Source: Diphasiastrum complanatum (lineage: Eukaryota > Streptophyta > Lycopodiopsida > Lycopodiales > Lycopodiaceae). From it: a DNA stretch of 64,000 nucleotides. The DNA is taken from positions 33,888,361 through 33,952,360 of the forward strand of contig CM055106.1 of the NCBI GenBank assembly GCA_029204225.1, written 5' to 3'. Each line of letters starts with the position of its first letter. The first letter of the stretch is position 1. Under the pieces are notes generated by a model. The model saw only the letters and a program-made list of their open reading frames with translations, ran no database searches and had not been told where the DNA came from. Made by a program: the position numbers and the translations under genes. Shown here one piece after another: positions 35,080 to 46,739 of the stretch.

Positions 35080-37936
35080 ACCATGAATGCTCTATTGAAG
35101 GAATTGGCAACATTCCATTGAAACTTGCTTCTTCTACAGTTCTATCACTTTCCAATGTTGTTTTTGTTCCGAAGCTTACAAAGAACTTGATAAGTGTTGG
35201 AAAGTTGCTTGATTGTGGTTGTGATGTAAAATTCAATTCCAATACTTGCTTTATCAAGAGACATGATGAGATCCTAGCTAATGGATCTAGATATGGTGAA
35301 TATTCAAGTTGAATTCTTATGAGAATGCAAACTTTTGTGAAATTGGTCTTATGTCTAAGAAGGAGTTATGGCATAGAAGGTTGGGGCATCCCAACTATAA
35401 GTCTATGTTTTCTATGATCAAGAATGATAAGGCTATTGGCCTTCCAAGATCACTTTCCAAGGATATCAAGCCTTGTGAGGCTTGTGCTATTGCAAAATCA
35501 CATAGAAAGCCATATCAAAAGTCTTTTGACTTCTCATCCTTTGGAATTAATTCACTCGGATGTTCATTTTTCTTCCTCAAAAAGTATTGGTGGTGCAACT
35601 TGTTTTGTCACCTTCATTGATGATTTTACAAGATATACTTGGTTGTACTTACTTTCTTCAAAAGCTATGGTATTTGATCACTTCCTAGTCTTCAAAGCTT
35701 ATGTTGAGAAACAGTTTTCTTTCAAAGTTAAAGCTTTAAGATGTGATGGAGGAGGTGAATACATCTCCAACAAGTTCTATGATTATTGTGAGGTTGAAGG
35801 GATTAAGAGAGAGTTTTTTGTGCTTATTCTCCATCTCAAAATGGAGTTGCTGAAAGAAAAAATCGATCTCTATGTGAATGTGCTAAAGCAATTTGTGTTG
35901 AAGCTTCTTTGCCTATTGAATATTGGGGAGAAGCAATTAATTGTGCAAACTATTTGTGCAATAGATTACCTCACAATGCACTTGCAGAAAGATCACCATA
36001 TAAAGTCTTGTTTAAGAAGAAACCTAAGGTTGATCACCTTAGAGTTTTTGGATGTGCTTGCTTTGTTCATGTACCCTTGGAAACAAGGAAAAGAGATGAT
36101 CCAAATTCAATCAATGGGATCATGGTTGGATACTCATCCCTCTACCTCAGTTACAATTGAGAGTAGGGATGTTATTTTCCATGATAATCAGAAATACATC
36201 TTTGAGGAGGCCGAGGTCAAACCTCAAAAGGATTCTCCTATCATCACCCTTGAAGATTATCATGGAGAGATGGGGCCAATTGAGGAGTCACCTCTAATTT
36301 TTTCACCAAGGAAATCACAAAGAGAAAGGTCCGAGCCTAAGAGGCTTACATATAAAGATAAAGGCAAGCAAGTGAAACTCAACTCCACTGATTATGCTTA
36401 TTTTGTTTCACATGAGGAGCCAAAGGATGTATATTATGCACTCAACTCAAAGGAATGGTTTCTAGCCATGAAGGAGGAATATGATGCATTGATTGCCAAC
36501 AAGACATGGGAGCTTGTGGATCTTCCATCCAACAAGCATACCATTGGTTGCAAATGGGTTTTTCAAGTCAAATATAATCAAGATGGCAAAATCAACAAGT
36601 ACAAGACAAGACTTTGTGCAAAGGGTTTTGCTCAAGTTTATGGATTTGATTATGAGGAGACTTTTGCTCCAGTTGCAAAGATGGTATCAATTAGAATCAT
36701 AATTTCTATTGCTTGTTTTTTCAAATGGCAAGTTTTTCAACTAGATGTCTCAAATGCATTTTTAAATGAATATCTAGAAGAAGAAATTTATATGGATCAA
36801 CCTCTTGGGTTCATCCAAGACAAGACCAAAGTTTGCTTTCTCTTCAAAGGTCTCTATGGACTAAAACAAGCTCCAAGATCGTGGTATTCTCGACTTAACA
36901 CTTTTCTTGACTCACTAGGATTTAATCTTAGTAACTATGATCCTTCCTTGTATGTCAAGTTTTATGATAGAGATATTGTCGTTCTTCTCATTTATGTTGA
37001 TGATATTATCCTGACAGGAAGTTGAATCAAGTTAGTTGAAGAAACCAAAATTGCACTTGGACAAGAATTCAAGATGCAAGATATTGGAAAAATTCATTAC
37101 ATATTATTATTGACTTCCATAATGAGAATGCTTTTGTATGTCAATCCAAGTATGCTCTTTCAATATTAAAAAAGTTCAATATGCTAGATTGTAAGAGTAT
37201 TGATACTCCAGCAAATTGTAAAGGACCCTAACAAAGGTGATGAAAGATCCTTCGTGGACATCACTCTTTTTAGGAGTCTTATAGGCTCCTTAATTTGGCT
37301 CACTATAACTAGGCCTGATGTAAGTTTTAGTGTTCATACGTTGAGCCAAGCTATGCAAAATCCTACTATTTATCATTGGAAAATGGCCAAAAGAGTACTT
37401 AGATACATATCTTCAACCTATGATTATGGTTTGTTATATAAAAGTGAAAATCTTTCCATAGTTGGCTATTTTGACTCGGATTTTGCAAGTGATAAAGCAG
37501 ATCGGAAATCTACAGTGCATATGTCATATATCTTGGAGGAAATTTGATATCTTGGCTTTCCAAAAAGCAAGATACCATATCACTCTCATCTTGTGAAGCT
37601 GAATATAAGGCACTTACTACTACAATGCTTTGGATCAAGAGGTTGCTAGTGGAGCCAAAGATAATCAAGGAAGATGATCTACCTATGATCATGTGTGACA
37701 ATATTTCAGCACAAGCCCTTGCCAACAATCCAATATTTCATGCAAGGAGCAAACACATCGAGGTTGCACATCACTTCATGAGAGAGAAGCTCATTGAAGG
37801 GAAAATCTACTTGGAGCACATCGACACATCATCTTGTATTGCAGATTTGCTCACCAAACCTTTGAGCAAAAATTCCTTCATCAAGCATAGAGCCAATCTT
37901 GGAATAATACCAAGATCCATGTTCAAGTCAACATAG
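35080..37936 (+). pseudogene. Element F pol remnant
   Basis: The order is: end of protease (VPKLTKNLISVGKLLDCGCDV), pre-integrase zinc site (LWHRRLGHPN and CEACAIAK), integrase acids in HSDVHF, RCDGGGEY and GVAERKNR, then RT (CKWVFQVKYNQDGKINKYK, KGLYGLKQAPRSWYSRL, intact YVDD at 36991-37002), and RNase H (GYFDSDFASD, SSCEAEYKAL, MCDN). The largest frame is 35424-37025. Integrase is split over three frames (shifts near 35540, 35825 and 36150). There is a stop at 37023-37025 after the RT catalytic region and shifts before RNase H (37200-37550). The last frame, 37544-37936, ends at a normal terminus. Confidence 0.88.
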
Positions 37937-37940
37937 ATTA

Positions 37941-37950
37941 TTTTTAGGAG
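37941..37950 (+). other. Polypurine tract of element F
   Basis: TTTTTAGGAG directly before the 3' LTR; short but correctly placed. Confidence 0.75.
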
Positions 37951-38745
37951 TGTTGAAAATGAAAAATCATCTACGTTGACTTTAGGCTTGTCACAAAGTT
38001 TTTTCCATGTGAGTTTGTTGTTTCATAATGTAAATGTTAAATTTGGCCTAGAAGGAATCGAGCTACATGGGTTCTTCAAGTCTAGTTGGTAATATACAAC
38101 TTGCATATAGATTGTAGACTTAGAAATGTCATTAATAGGCTTGTAGAAACTCGTGGTATATCACATGCAATGGTTGTAAGTGATCCATAGTGACATGCAA
38201 GGCATGCACAAAGTGAAATGGACACATGCATGATGATTTGTACAATTCTAATTGAAAAAATGACACCTGGTAAAAGTAGGTAGAAATGCATGCATGAGAA
38301 GTGACGAATGTCACTAATACTCTAGTTTTCACTTATAGATGTGGATGGAAGTTGGATGGATGTGGTTCTACCTCGAGCTACCTCAAACTCCATAAATATG
38401 TGTAGACATTCTCATAATCGTTGATGAAGAACCAAGCTTTGAAGCTATTCCATGCCATTTTGGATCTACACTATCATTTGCTTGAATATTGCTCTCTCTT
38501 TCTCTCTCTAAATCGAGTTGAAGCTTATGCCAATGCATTAAATTCTTGTACTTTTTCTCTCTTGTTTATCAAAGCTATCATTCTTTGATTCTTAGCATGC
38601 TAAATTGTGATTAAGCCATAAAAATCTGTACTAGATCTTGGTATTCAAAATAGAATCAGTTTATGTGCTAATCATAAAGCTTAATAAGATCATTCACACT
38701 TGAGGATCATTCCCCACACGTGTGAACTTGTTGAAAATTTTGTCA
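37951..38745 (+). mobile_element. 3' LTR of element F
   Basis: TGTTGAAAATG to TTTTGTCA. Differences from the 5' LTR concentrate in the last 250 bp. CACACGTGTG at 38715-38724. Confidence 0.95.
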
Positions 38746-39148
38746 ATTAATGATGAAAAAATTGAGATTTTCCAATTCCCTTCACATTGTCTTTGTGTGG
38801 CGACTTAGAACTATCATATGTGAGTGATCTTATGCCTTTATTGCATTGATTGGAAGGTACAAAAGTTGATTAAAGGTCCAGGAAGCTTGCTACACTTATC
38901 TTTGAAGTGTTTAATCAAATCTATGTGCCTCTTGTGGAGTTAAATGCCAAGATAAGCTAGTTTTGGTAACTAGCCTTGATTCTAGCTCATAGTTTGGATG
39001 TAGATCAATCAGATGTGCATTCCCCATCACTTTTATCTTCGATTGGGATTCATTTTGCTGCAAATTTTATCACAATCTAAGTGCAATCCTTGATGCTTAA
39101 TTCATGATTAGACATCCAAATGAGGTTCATAACCTCTGATTTTAACAA
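38746..39148 (+). mobile_element. Right part of the C-like LTR that F interrupts
   Basis: Ends with the same 30 bases as the LTR ending at 28010 (AAATGAGGTTCATAACCTCTG then ATTTTAACA). Its left part should be the sequence before 32515. Removing F and one ATTAA rejoins GTTG-ATTAA-TGATG. The LTR start is somewhere between about 32310 and 32510. Confidence 0.55.
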
Positions 39149-39159
39149 GATGCACTCTA

Positions 39160-39426
39160 AGGCAAATAAGTCAAAAACTTTGGTTTCCCTCCATAATAGA
39201 AAACCCTACTATTATTGTGACTAGATTCAATGTCTCTACTACTCAAATTTGGATCTTCTAAAACTTGTGTAATATGGTTTCCCACACTTTCCAAAATTGT
39301 TTATTCAAATGCTTTTAGACTAATATAACTTTGAAAAGTCAAACTCTAAGTCTCATATGAAATTGGCCGTAATTGCCATATAAACAAATGTAGCAATATT
39401 GACTAAACTAGTTGAAATCTTTCACA
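39160..39426 (-). mobile_element. Fragment of LTR B
   Basis: Aligns with 1630-1902 through GACTAGATTCAATGT, TTTCCCACACTTTC, AATATAACTT and GACTAAACTAGTTGAA, and ends TTTCACA like an LTR edge. The rest of that LTR, including the microsatellite, is missing. It starts a few bases after the C-like LTR ends at 39148. Confidence 0.75.
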
Positions 39427-39429
39427 GTA

Positions 39430-40300
39430 ATAACTTGGCAATAGGTTGTTAACAAATGTCTTTTTCAGACAATAATTTGGGCTCCTCGATCAAGAATCAC
39501 ATCTAATGCTTTTATTCATGGTGGAAAAACTTTCACTATGGAGGTGGATGAAAAGCCTTACTTCACGATGTATTGTTTTCTAATGAGAGTGCCCTTTCAA
39601 CCCCTTGTACTGGAAGATGTGCCTTTATCATTATTGTTACTATAATGACAAAGTTGTGAAAAAATTTCACGGTTATTGTAAGAATTTTTGTCATGGCTCA
39701 ATGAGGACTTTAAATCCTCCATTGCAACAATTCTCCTCCACTTGTAGTCTAGGGAAGGCCGAATAAATTGGACCATGTGACAAAAATGAATCCACCTATG
39801 ATCGTTACAAAAGGGTGAATCCAACTAGGGTTTAGAAATATGAAATTCTCACGCTCAGTTGATCTAGTAGTTTTAAAATTTTGTTTTTGTTTGTTTATGC
39901 CACATACTTTTGTATATGTCAAGCGTTCAAGTAACCCTTCCAAGCAAAAGAGAAAAAGTTGCTCAAACATGCATGCTCAAGTTATGCAATTAAAATTTGA
40001 CTACAAAATGCTCATGTTAAATTTTGAGACTTGATTTTGGATAATCTATTGAGAACTCAAAATTGCAATATCCTAAGATCGAACAAGCTACATTCATCAT
40101 TGAGACTTGTAGCTTTGTATACATGAAGCTGCTATCAAATAATACATCTCTATTTGTGAAATTATGAATTGGATCTTAAACAATATGTCACACAATTCTA
40201 AATTGAATCTCATGCAATATTTTAAATTCGTAAAATTCTTGATACCAAATATTCAAAGAGAACAAAACTAATGAGTCTCCATCACAAAAAAGACTCCTAA
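39430..40300. other. No recognisable gene
   Basis: AT-rich with short open frames only and no motif or boundary identified. Confidence 0.4.
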
Positions 40301-40315
40301 AATTTACATGAAATT

Positions 40316-40699
40316 TTGAATGAGTCATATTATAAACAATATACGAAAGATTTGTATGACTCCATGGATCTTTCTTTACAAAATATCTTAAAGAACTCAT
40401 TTATTGGATCTATGAACGGCTCGATTTCTCCCTCTCTCATCAAGAATATCAAAGCTTTGTATGAGGCAAGGCCATGGGTCTTCCTTTCAAGAATACAATG
40501 GAAGTTCTCATTTATTTTGTCTATGGAAGGCTTAGTTTCTCTCTTTCTCTTATCAACAATATCAAATCTTTGTATGAGGATGGCTTCTTCAAAACTAAAG
40601 AGATTAACGATAATCTTACATATGCCTTTCTATACGTTTATGGGAGTATCTCTTCTTTTTTATCTTGGCCACTTTACCATTTATATTATTAGAGTCTAA
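40316..40699 (+). CDS. Open frame with internal repeats, unrecognised
   Basis: A 127-codon frame over a DNA tandem duplication of about 105 bp (40368-40472 and 40473-40577), in which both copies hold TCATTTATT-TGTCTATG-A-GGCT and ATCAA-AATATCAAA-CTTTGTATGAGG. A partial third unit may follow to 40670 (TTTATGGGAGTATCTC). In the alternative frame at 40474-40692 the same unit reads as a Phe/Leu/Ser-rich repeat ending in LYE. I do not recognise it; it may be a duplicated non-coding or ancient coding piece. Confidence 0.25.
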   Translation: MNESYYKQYTKDLYDSMDLSLQNILKNSFIGSMNGSISPSLIKNIKALYEARPWVFLSRIQWKFSFILSMEGLVSLFLLSTISNLCMRMASSKLKRLTIILHMPFYTFMGVSLLFYLGHFTIYIIRV

Positions 40700-40949
40700 G
40701 ATGCAAGGGAAAAGACATGGATCACTTGTTGAGTACGCTATACTAGGAGCTTCTCTTGCTTTTTACTTGAATAAACCTGTGGTTAGACAAATGTCACATG
40801 GAGGTTCAAAATGGTGTCATTTTCACCCATTTAGAGAGACTCCAATTAAAATCCAAGTTTCTAACAAGGAAATGATGTGATATTCGTTGCATATATTGCA
40901 AATGAAACTACCTTATTCAAAAAAACGAACCATAGTTGCACTACAATTA

Positions 40950-41150
40950 TGAATCACAGTTCAGAATCGCGCTCCGAATCGCGTTTCGAAATTTTCCTAG
41001 AATCGTTTAGAATCGTGTTTTTTTTGTTGATTTTGTTTGGGGCAATATGGGTATCAGATGAAAGCTCTAATACATTATTATTGTGTAGTTTGCCAAGTAT
41101 TTCGGGTACAGGATGGTCCAGTTCAGGTGCATTAATCCATGTTGGGTCCT
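40950..41150. repeat. AATCGC-rich dispersed repeat, copy 1
   Basis: AGAATCGCGCTCCGAATCGCG, a T tract, then GGCAATATGGGTATCAG and GGTCCAGTTCAGG. The order resembles 43300-43410 (AATCGCACTCC, T tract, GCAATATAGTTATCGG, GGTCCAATTCCAGG). Confidence 0.45.
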
Positions 41151-41159
41151 GTCAAGGAT

Positions 41160-42880
41160 AAAAATTCAAAACTAACCTCTAGCCTGTTTGTTGCAATCAC
41201 AAATGGTCCCGGTGGGACAAGGACAGAGAACTGTAGAGCAATTGTAACCCCCCTCCCCCGGTGACAATAGCAGGGGTGGCGTTGCCCCCCCTACACCCCC
41301 CGTAGATAAAAATGGAGTTCAAATGCGCATCGGGAAGGGTCCAATATTTATGCCCCCAACTGTATGCACATTGCACTCACATCTCCAGTGAAATGATTGC
41401 AAAAATGATCATCATCCATAGAGTTGATAGTTTGGGTGTAGCATTAACGATTACTGAGAACCAAAGCAAATAACAACCAAATAGCTATCGACTTTTATTT
41501 GTTTGTGCCCTATCTACTGCACTTCAGAGAGGCAAAATGCTGGTATGACCATTGCTCCCCTAAAAAAGATTTCAGCCATAAGCGATATTTCCAAAAAAAA
41601 AAAATTAAATTAATTTTTTTTTGCACAATTCGCTATTAGAATCACAATTCGAAAATCGCAATCCCAATGAATCACTATTCGCTGCAACTACGAAATGGAC
41701 AACCTTCATGTGTTCTCATCATCAAACATATATTCTCTCATGATTTCATAGCTCAGCCCTATTCTATTACATACAAGAAATTCCAATATCTTTTTCAAGC
41801 TTTGTGTCTCCAACTTTCTCTGGCAAAGTAATCTTAAACTAATTTCTTGTGAGATAATTTATTACTCATGATATTGACCAATAGTCATGACAACTATCAA
41901 TATGCTTCAAACCATGAAAGCATGCAATCAAGGATTGTTTTACCATATTAGAATGGCGAAGAAAACAAAATCCCTCCCTCCTATCATCAATTTATCCTTA
42001 CTCGCTTAAATTTTCTTCCCTATCATCAATTTATCCTTACTCGCTTTGCTAGGATGAATATAGCTTGTTAGACTTTTGCTTTATGAAATAGATTGAGGTG
42101 AATTTTTGAATACTAGGTAGGAACATAAAACTTGATATTTGTAAATGGTGTCTAGATTATGTTTTCACTACATTTGTCAAAGTCTATCTTGAAATTCACA
42201 ACATAGTCAAGAAATAACTCAACTCTCTAATATTTTTCATACCATATCCTTTTATATTGAACTACTGTATTATTAGACCATTATTTTGAGCAATTGGCCT
42301 ACACCAGATTAATCTCACAACTAAACCGTGCGGGTGTGAAATATGTAGTGAAATGGACATGTTCCAAGCACATACTTATTAATTAGATAGTCTTTAAATG
42401 AAAAATTATGCAAGTGTTTGCAAGCCAACTACCACCTCTCTCCATAAGTCCAAGCACAATTGTGTAGACTTTGAATTAATGATAGTAAAAACTATGGATA
42501 AAAGAATGCATGATTCTCCTTCAATTTTCAATCACATCTCTAGAATTACTAAGCTAAAGCTGAATTTTGAATTCTGATTTGGGACACATTTATCAATGAT
42601 TGGAAACTGGCATTGAAAGATTTTTCTATTTGTTGGGGTAAATCCTTAAATCAACCACTACTATAGTTCTCAACATTGTAACAATTCGCCTTGAATTTGA
42701 TTTAGCTGTCGTAGTGGCTTGTATATGTACGTCATGATCTTATTTGTAAATATTTGTAATGCTACGTCCTTTATAGCATTGGGCACATTTTTGTCCAACA
42801 ATCACAAGTTTTTATTTGAACATCATAACAAATGAATTTCTTACTATTAGGCATACCAACCGTGGAATATTTAGATATTT
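41160..42880. other. No recognisable gene
   Basis: Holds a C-rich patch at 41247-41311 (runs of six to seven C), another AATCGC-type patch at 41626-41690, and a short duplication (TTCTTCCCTATCATCAATTTATCC-type, near 41980-42040). No coding signal. Confidence 0.45.
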
Positions 42881-42889
42881 GAACAATGG

Positions 42890-43110
42890 CATTTTCACTG
42901 GCTTTCTGGTTTTCTAACTTTCTTGAACACAAACAACTTCACTGGCCTTCTCGAACACCGACAATTTCACTGGCTTTTCGATTTTCAAAGGACTAATTTC
43001 ACCATCATTTTGGGGACTGACAATTTCTGACCTTATAATCTGGCAATTTCAAATTTTCATTGGCTTTTTGGGGACCAGCAATTTCTAGGCATTTCACATT
43101 ATCTAGTATC
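42890..43110. repeat. Degenerate CAATTTCACTGGCTTT repeats
   Basis: Five or more imperfect units containing AATTTCACTGGCTTT or ACTGGCCTTCT, separated by 20-45 bp. Function unknown. Confidence 0.5.
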
Positions 43111-43289
43111 TAGCAATATGAGCAGTAAAGTAGGGTAGTATCATTTACTTTCCAACAATTTCACTGCCAATTGTACGATGTGCACAATTTGCCCCCCCAA
43201 AAAAATAGTGCATTCCAGGACAAAATCCCAGGACTTGTTCCAAAACACTATTATGCAATGTTGATATATATCTATATCATAGTTGCATG

Positions 43290-43680
43290 GCAAAAACAAA
43301 ATAGCGATTCAAATCGCACTCCAAATTGTTTTTTTTTTGCAGACATGCAATATAGTTATCGGTTGAATGGGCTTCCAGTAGTTTCAGGTCCAATTCCAGG
43401 CAGGCAGTTAGGTGAGATCTTGTTTATATGAAATCAACCACATACGTCATAGACTTGACCAAACTGGCATCAGATTAAATGAGTTTCCACTAGTTTCAGT
43501 TGATGATAGCTTCAAATATTTCTACAGAAAAGCAAAAAAAATTAACGAGCAATGTTTTTTATTTTGGCGATTCATTGCAACTATGAAAAATATTTTCGAC
43601 AATTCTAGAATCACCATCCGAATCACGATTCACTCAAGGGTCACGAATCGCAATTCGCAAAAAGAATATTTTTCTTTTGT
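43290..43680. repeat. AATCGC-rich dispersed repeat, copies 2 and 3
   Basis: Two more blocks of the pattern seen at 40950. One is 43304-43410. The other has CATCAGATTAAATGAGTTTCCACTAG-like sequence at 43469 and AATCACGATTCACTCAAGG to CGAATCGCAATTCGC at 43620-43660. They look like a short interspersed family in both orientations. Confidence 0.4.
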
Positions 43681-43778
43681 AAATACATGCAATATGGATA
43701 AAGCCAAAAAATTACAAATGTGTGACATTTTAATCCATATGTTCAGAGATTACCTAGCTACCACCTCTTTCATATTAC

Positions 43779-43779
<1 letters not shown>

Positions 43780-43836
<57 letters not shown>
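43780..43836. repeat. (CT)n microsatellite
   Basis: About 28 uninterrupted CT units. A shorter GA run lies at 44027-44041. Confidence 0.97.
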
Positions 43837-43839
<3 letters not shown>

Positions 43840-44049
43840 CTTGAGCACCTAACGGCTAGCTAGTCCATCCAACCCTCACCACATGGCTCTCCACCTAACT
43901 GACATATTCTTGGATAAATGAATCGTGCGTTACTTGGACAATGGATGTTCAATCAAGAACGGAGACACAAAACATCTCAATAAAGCCTTGAATAGTACGA
44001 GAGAAGCATAATATAAAGTAACGAGAGAGAGAGAGAGAGAGCTGCTGAA

Positions 44050-45040
44050 TTATGTCACCTCAAAAACTTTGCTTCTTACCATTCTTCTTTACCAACTCTT
44101 GGGTTCCCTCTTCATGGACTCAGTTATGCTTCTTGGGATCACAGAGAATTGAAATAGTGGGCAAGCCCAACTCAAGCACGATACACCAACTCACCAGGTG
44201 TGAGAAGATCATGAACTGAGTTATAAATCTCATCCATCTACAGCGAATCATCCAAACTCCTTGTTTCACTGGCCAGTGATGTCTGGAAAATATGATGCAT
44301 GGTTGATAATTGGGATAAAGCTCGGCACAAAAATGTAGTTGAAAGTCTGTTATTAAACTCTAGTTTATCATGAGCTAATACTTTTTCAGGCTCACAAATT
44401 ATCCTCTCACTGCCGCTTTTAATATTTTGGGGTGATCTCATAGTACATATGACATGCTGGTAGCAAGCATTTGCATTTTTTCAAACAGCTATCAACAATT
44501 ATGTCAAACAATATCTCCTTCAGGATTTATCTCCAGACAAGTCTGATTCTTGCTTCTAAGGATGCACATTTAGGACGTATCAGGCCTTCACCATGGACTA
44601 AACGATCTGAATTGACAAAAGCACTCACAACAACACCTAGAAGACATCAAAGATGAAATAAAAAACAAGAAAACAACTTCTAGTTAACTCCACCTCTACA
44701 TAAAATACTACCTCTAATTGTTGCCAATCCTTGATGCCTACCTAATTTGGCCCCACTTCTGACGGTTTTAGCAATACCAGTCTAAAGTACTTTTATATCA
44801 AAAACCAAAAAATATGTCGGTGCCATTCCTATACTTTGCCGGCCTATGAATCAGTGAATCAGCAATACCTAGGTATTATCAGGGATAAGTAGGCTCTTAC
44901 AGTACATAAAAAGATTTGCAAAAACTACCATCAAATCCCGCATTCAAAAGACATGTTTTTTGACACCCATGTCCAAAGAAAAAAACACGTTTCGGGCAAA
45001 CGTTCCAGGTCAAAAACCCGGAACGTGCTCCGGAACGCTC
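44050..45040. other. No recognisable gene
   Basis: Short frames only. A small GAACG-rich patch (AAACGTTCCAGG, CCGGAACGTGCTCCGGAACG) at 44999-45036 stands out in GC content. Confidence 0.4.
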
Positions 45041-45046
45041 CTTGCA

Positions 45047-45047
<1 letters not shown>

Positions 45048-45099
<52 letters not shown>

Positions 45100-45117
45100 C
45101 ACACACACACACACACA
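45048..45117. repeat. Compound (TA)n-(GA)n-(CA)n microsatellite
   Basis: Three dinucleotide blocks in direct succession: TA to 45076, GA to about 45099, CA to 45117. Confidence 0.96.
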
Positions 45118-45747
45118 AACTTATATGGACAACATATCACTCTCGAGCAAACATGCATAGAGAGTCGGGACCCCGAGCATGGAAGCACTCCCAGATTCTG
45201 GATCTGTAACAATCAATATACATGCATATTTGACTTTATAAGAGAGAGTGGAACGTCATTTCTATGGAGACTAATCAGAGACGTTTTAAGTTTACGTGGC
45301 TAAAGGATTGGTAGTTGCATGCAGGTACCAGCATCATTGCTTATACACACCACAGAGGAGGTGGGTCCTTTGACCACAAGTGAATATTCATGACGCCACC
45401 CCTCCATGCTACAAACTGCAATTTATTGCTACTTTGAAACTTACTTTAACTACGTCGTAGATTATTTGAATTTCAAATTTTAAACACCACTTCGTGGATG
45501 TGTTATGTCATTGTAATTTTCAGCAAGAAGTTAAGTGAGGCCTTTCACATCTGGCTGTTTAATATTTGCACTGTGTCCGCAGCCTGCACCATTGACAGGT
45601 GCATGGTGCACAATTTAGGGGCCAAGATTGGTTCCACGTCAAATGCTTATCTACAAGGCTCACTAGAATCTCCGTTCTTCGTGCAGATCAAGATCAAGAT
45701 TTCAGTACCTTAACAACCATAGAGAAAAACTTGCTTCGCAGGAATCT

Positions 45748-46200
45748 ATGGTTTTAGCCATGCAAACACACCAGAAGCTAGGTATGTCCTTTGAAGAACT
45801 CAAGAAAGAAGTTGCGGCTATCAAAATTGAGGTTGTGGCTGTCAAAATTGAAGACTCTTCTCAATCTACCTCAGCTAAGATCCAACAGCTTGAAGCACAA
45901 GTGGAACAGCATCACACGACTGTCCGATCATGGCAATCTTCCATCATCTTCATTATCTCAGCCACGTTCACTGAAGGCCATAACAGAAATCTCTTAACGT
46001 TCACGTTCGAGGTATTCCAAAATCCCAAGACACTATTGGAGGCTAAAATTTTCTTGGAGGATAACCTTCAGCACCACTCCAAAGGTATGGAAACTACTTG
46101 GCGACCTAAGAAAGATTCAGATACCCTTGTTATACGCTTCCCTTCAGCATCTCATCGTCCTAAAGTGTTAGAGCAGAGATCGAAGTTGCACAACACCTAA
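45748..46200 (+). pseudogene. ORF1-like fragment of a LINE (tentative)
   Basis: A 150-codon open frame. The first 60 residues look like a coiled coil (EELKKEVAAIKIEV, then AKIQQLEAQVEQH). The end, DTLVIRFPSASHRPKVLEQRSKL, resembles the RRM-to-C-terminal part of L1-type ORF1 proteins (IVRFxSxxxRxxVLxxxxxL). A LINE reverse transcriptase remnant lies 3 kb downstream on the same strand. It could equally be another coiled-coil transposon protein. Confidence 0.35.
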
Positions 46201-46560
46201 ATCTACTTCAGCTGCACCTTCCGCACCTCCATCTATGACTAGTTCTGATTTAACTTATGCTAATCCTCTCATGGGAAGTTACAATGTTCAATACGCCAAA
46301 CAATTATGTAGCTAAGAGTTTGCTTATCAATCAGGTTTCAATAGATTAATAAGTATAAGAGATACTGAACTATCAGATTTGGACTTCGAAGTCTTACCTA
46401 GATTAGAAAATTTTATCAATGACTTCCTTTATGAGAAGATAGGCTTCAGTATGAGTGAACCTCATTGCAAAGGAGAGCTGAAATCCTTGCCCAGTACAAG
46501 AAAATCAAGAAAGCCCACAAATTTGGATGTCTTCTTCACATGATTAGAATTTAGAATATA

Positions 46561-46734
46561 CATAGTTCATAACATTTTTTTACAAATAGTTGTTTGGACC
46601 CTCAAAACGTGTGCTTCTCATAGTTCATAACATTTTTGGACAAATAGTTGTTTGGACCCTCAAAACGTGTGCTTCTCATAGTTCAAAACATTTTTGGACA
46701 AATAGTTGTTTTAAACCCTAGAATTGTGTGCTTA
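46561..46734. repeat. Three tandem copies of a 58-bp unit
   Basis: Units start with CATAGTTCA at 46561, 46619 and 46677 and run through AACATTTTTGGACAAATAG, TTGTTTGGACCCTC and AAAACGTGTGCTTCT. The first two are almost identical; the third has diverged in its second half. Confidence 0.93.
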
Positions 46735-46739
46735 GAATA

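Larger units (their letters stand above)
32515..38745 (+). mobile_element. Complete Ty1/copia element F (6231 bp)
   Basis: Two LTRs (794 and 795 bp), primer site, gag, protease, integrase, RT, RNase H in copia order, and a polypurine tract. It is flanked by a perfect 5-bp target duplication, ATTAA, at 32510-32514 and 38746-38750. The LTRs differ at roughly 15-20 positions by eye (about 2%). Despite that the coding region has stops and frameshifts in gag and pol, and the protease active site is lost. It is inserted in a sequence whose right half ends at 39148 like an element C LTR, so F is nested in an older element. Confidence 0.95.
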
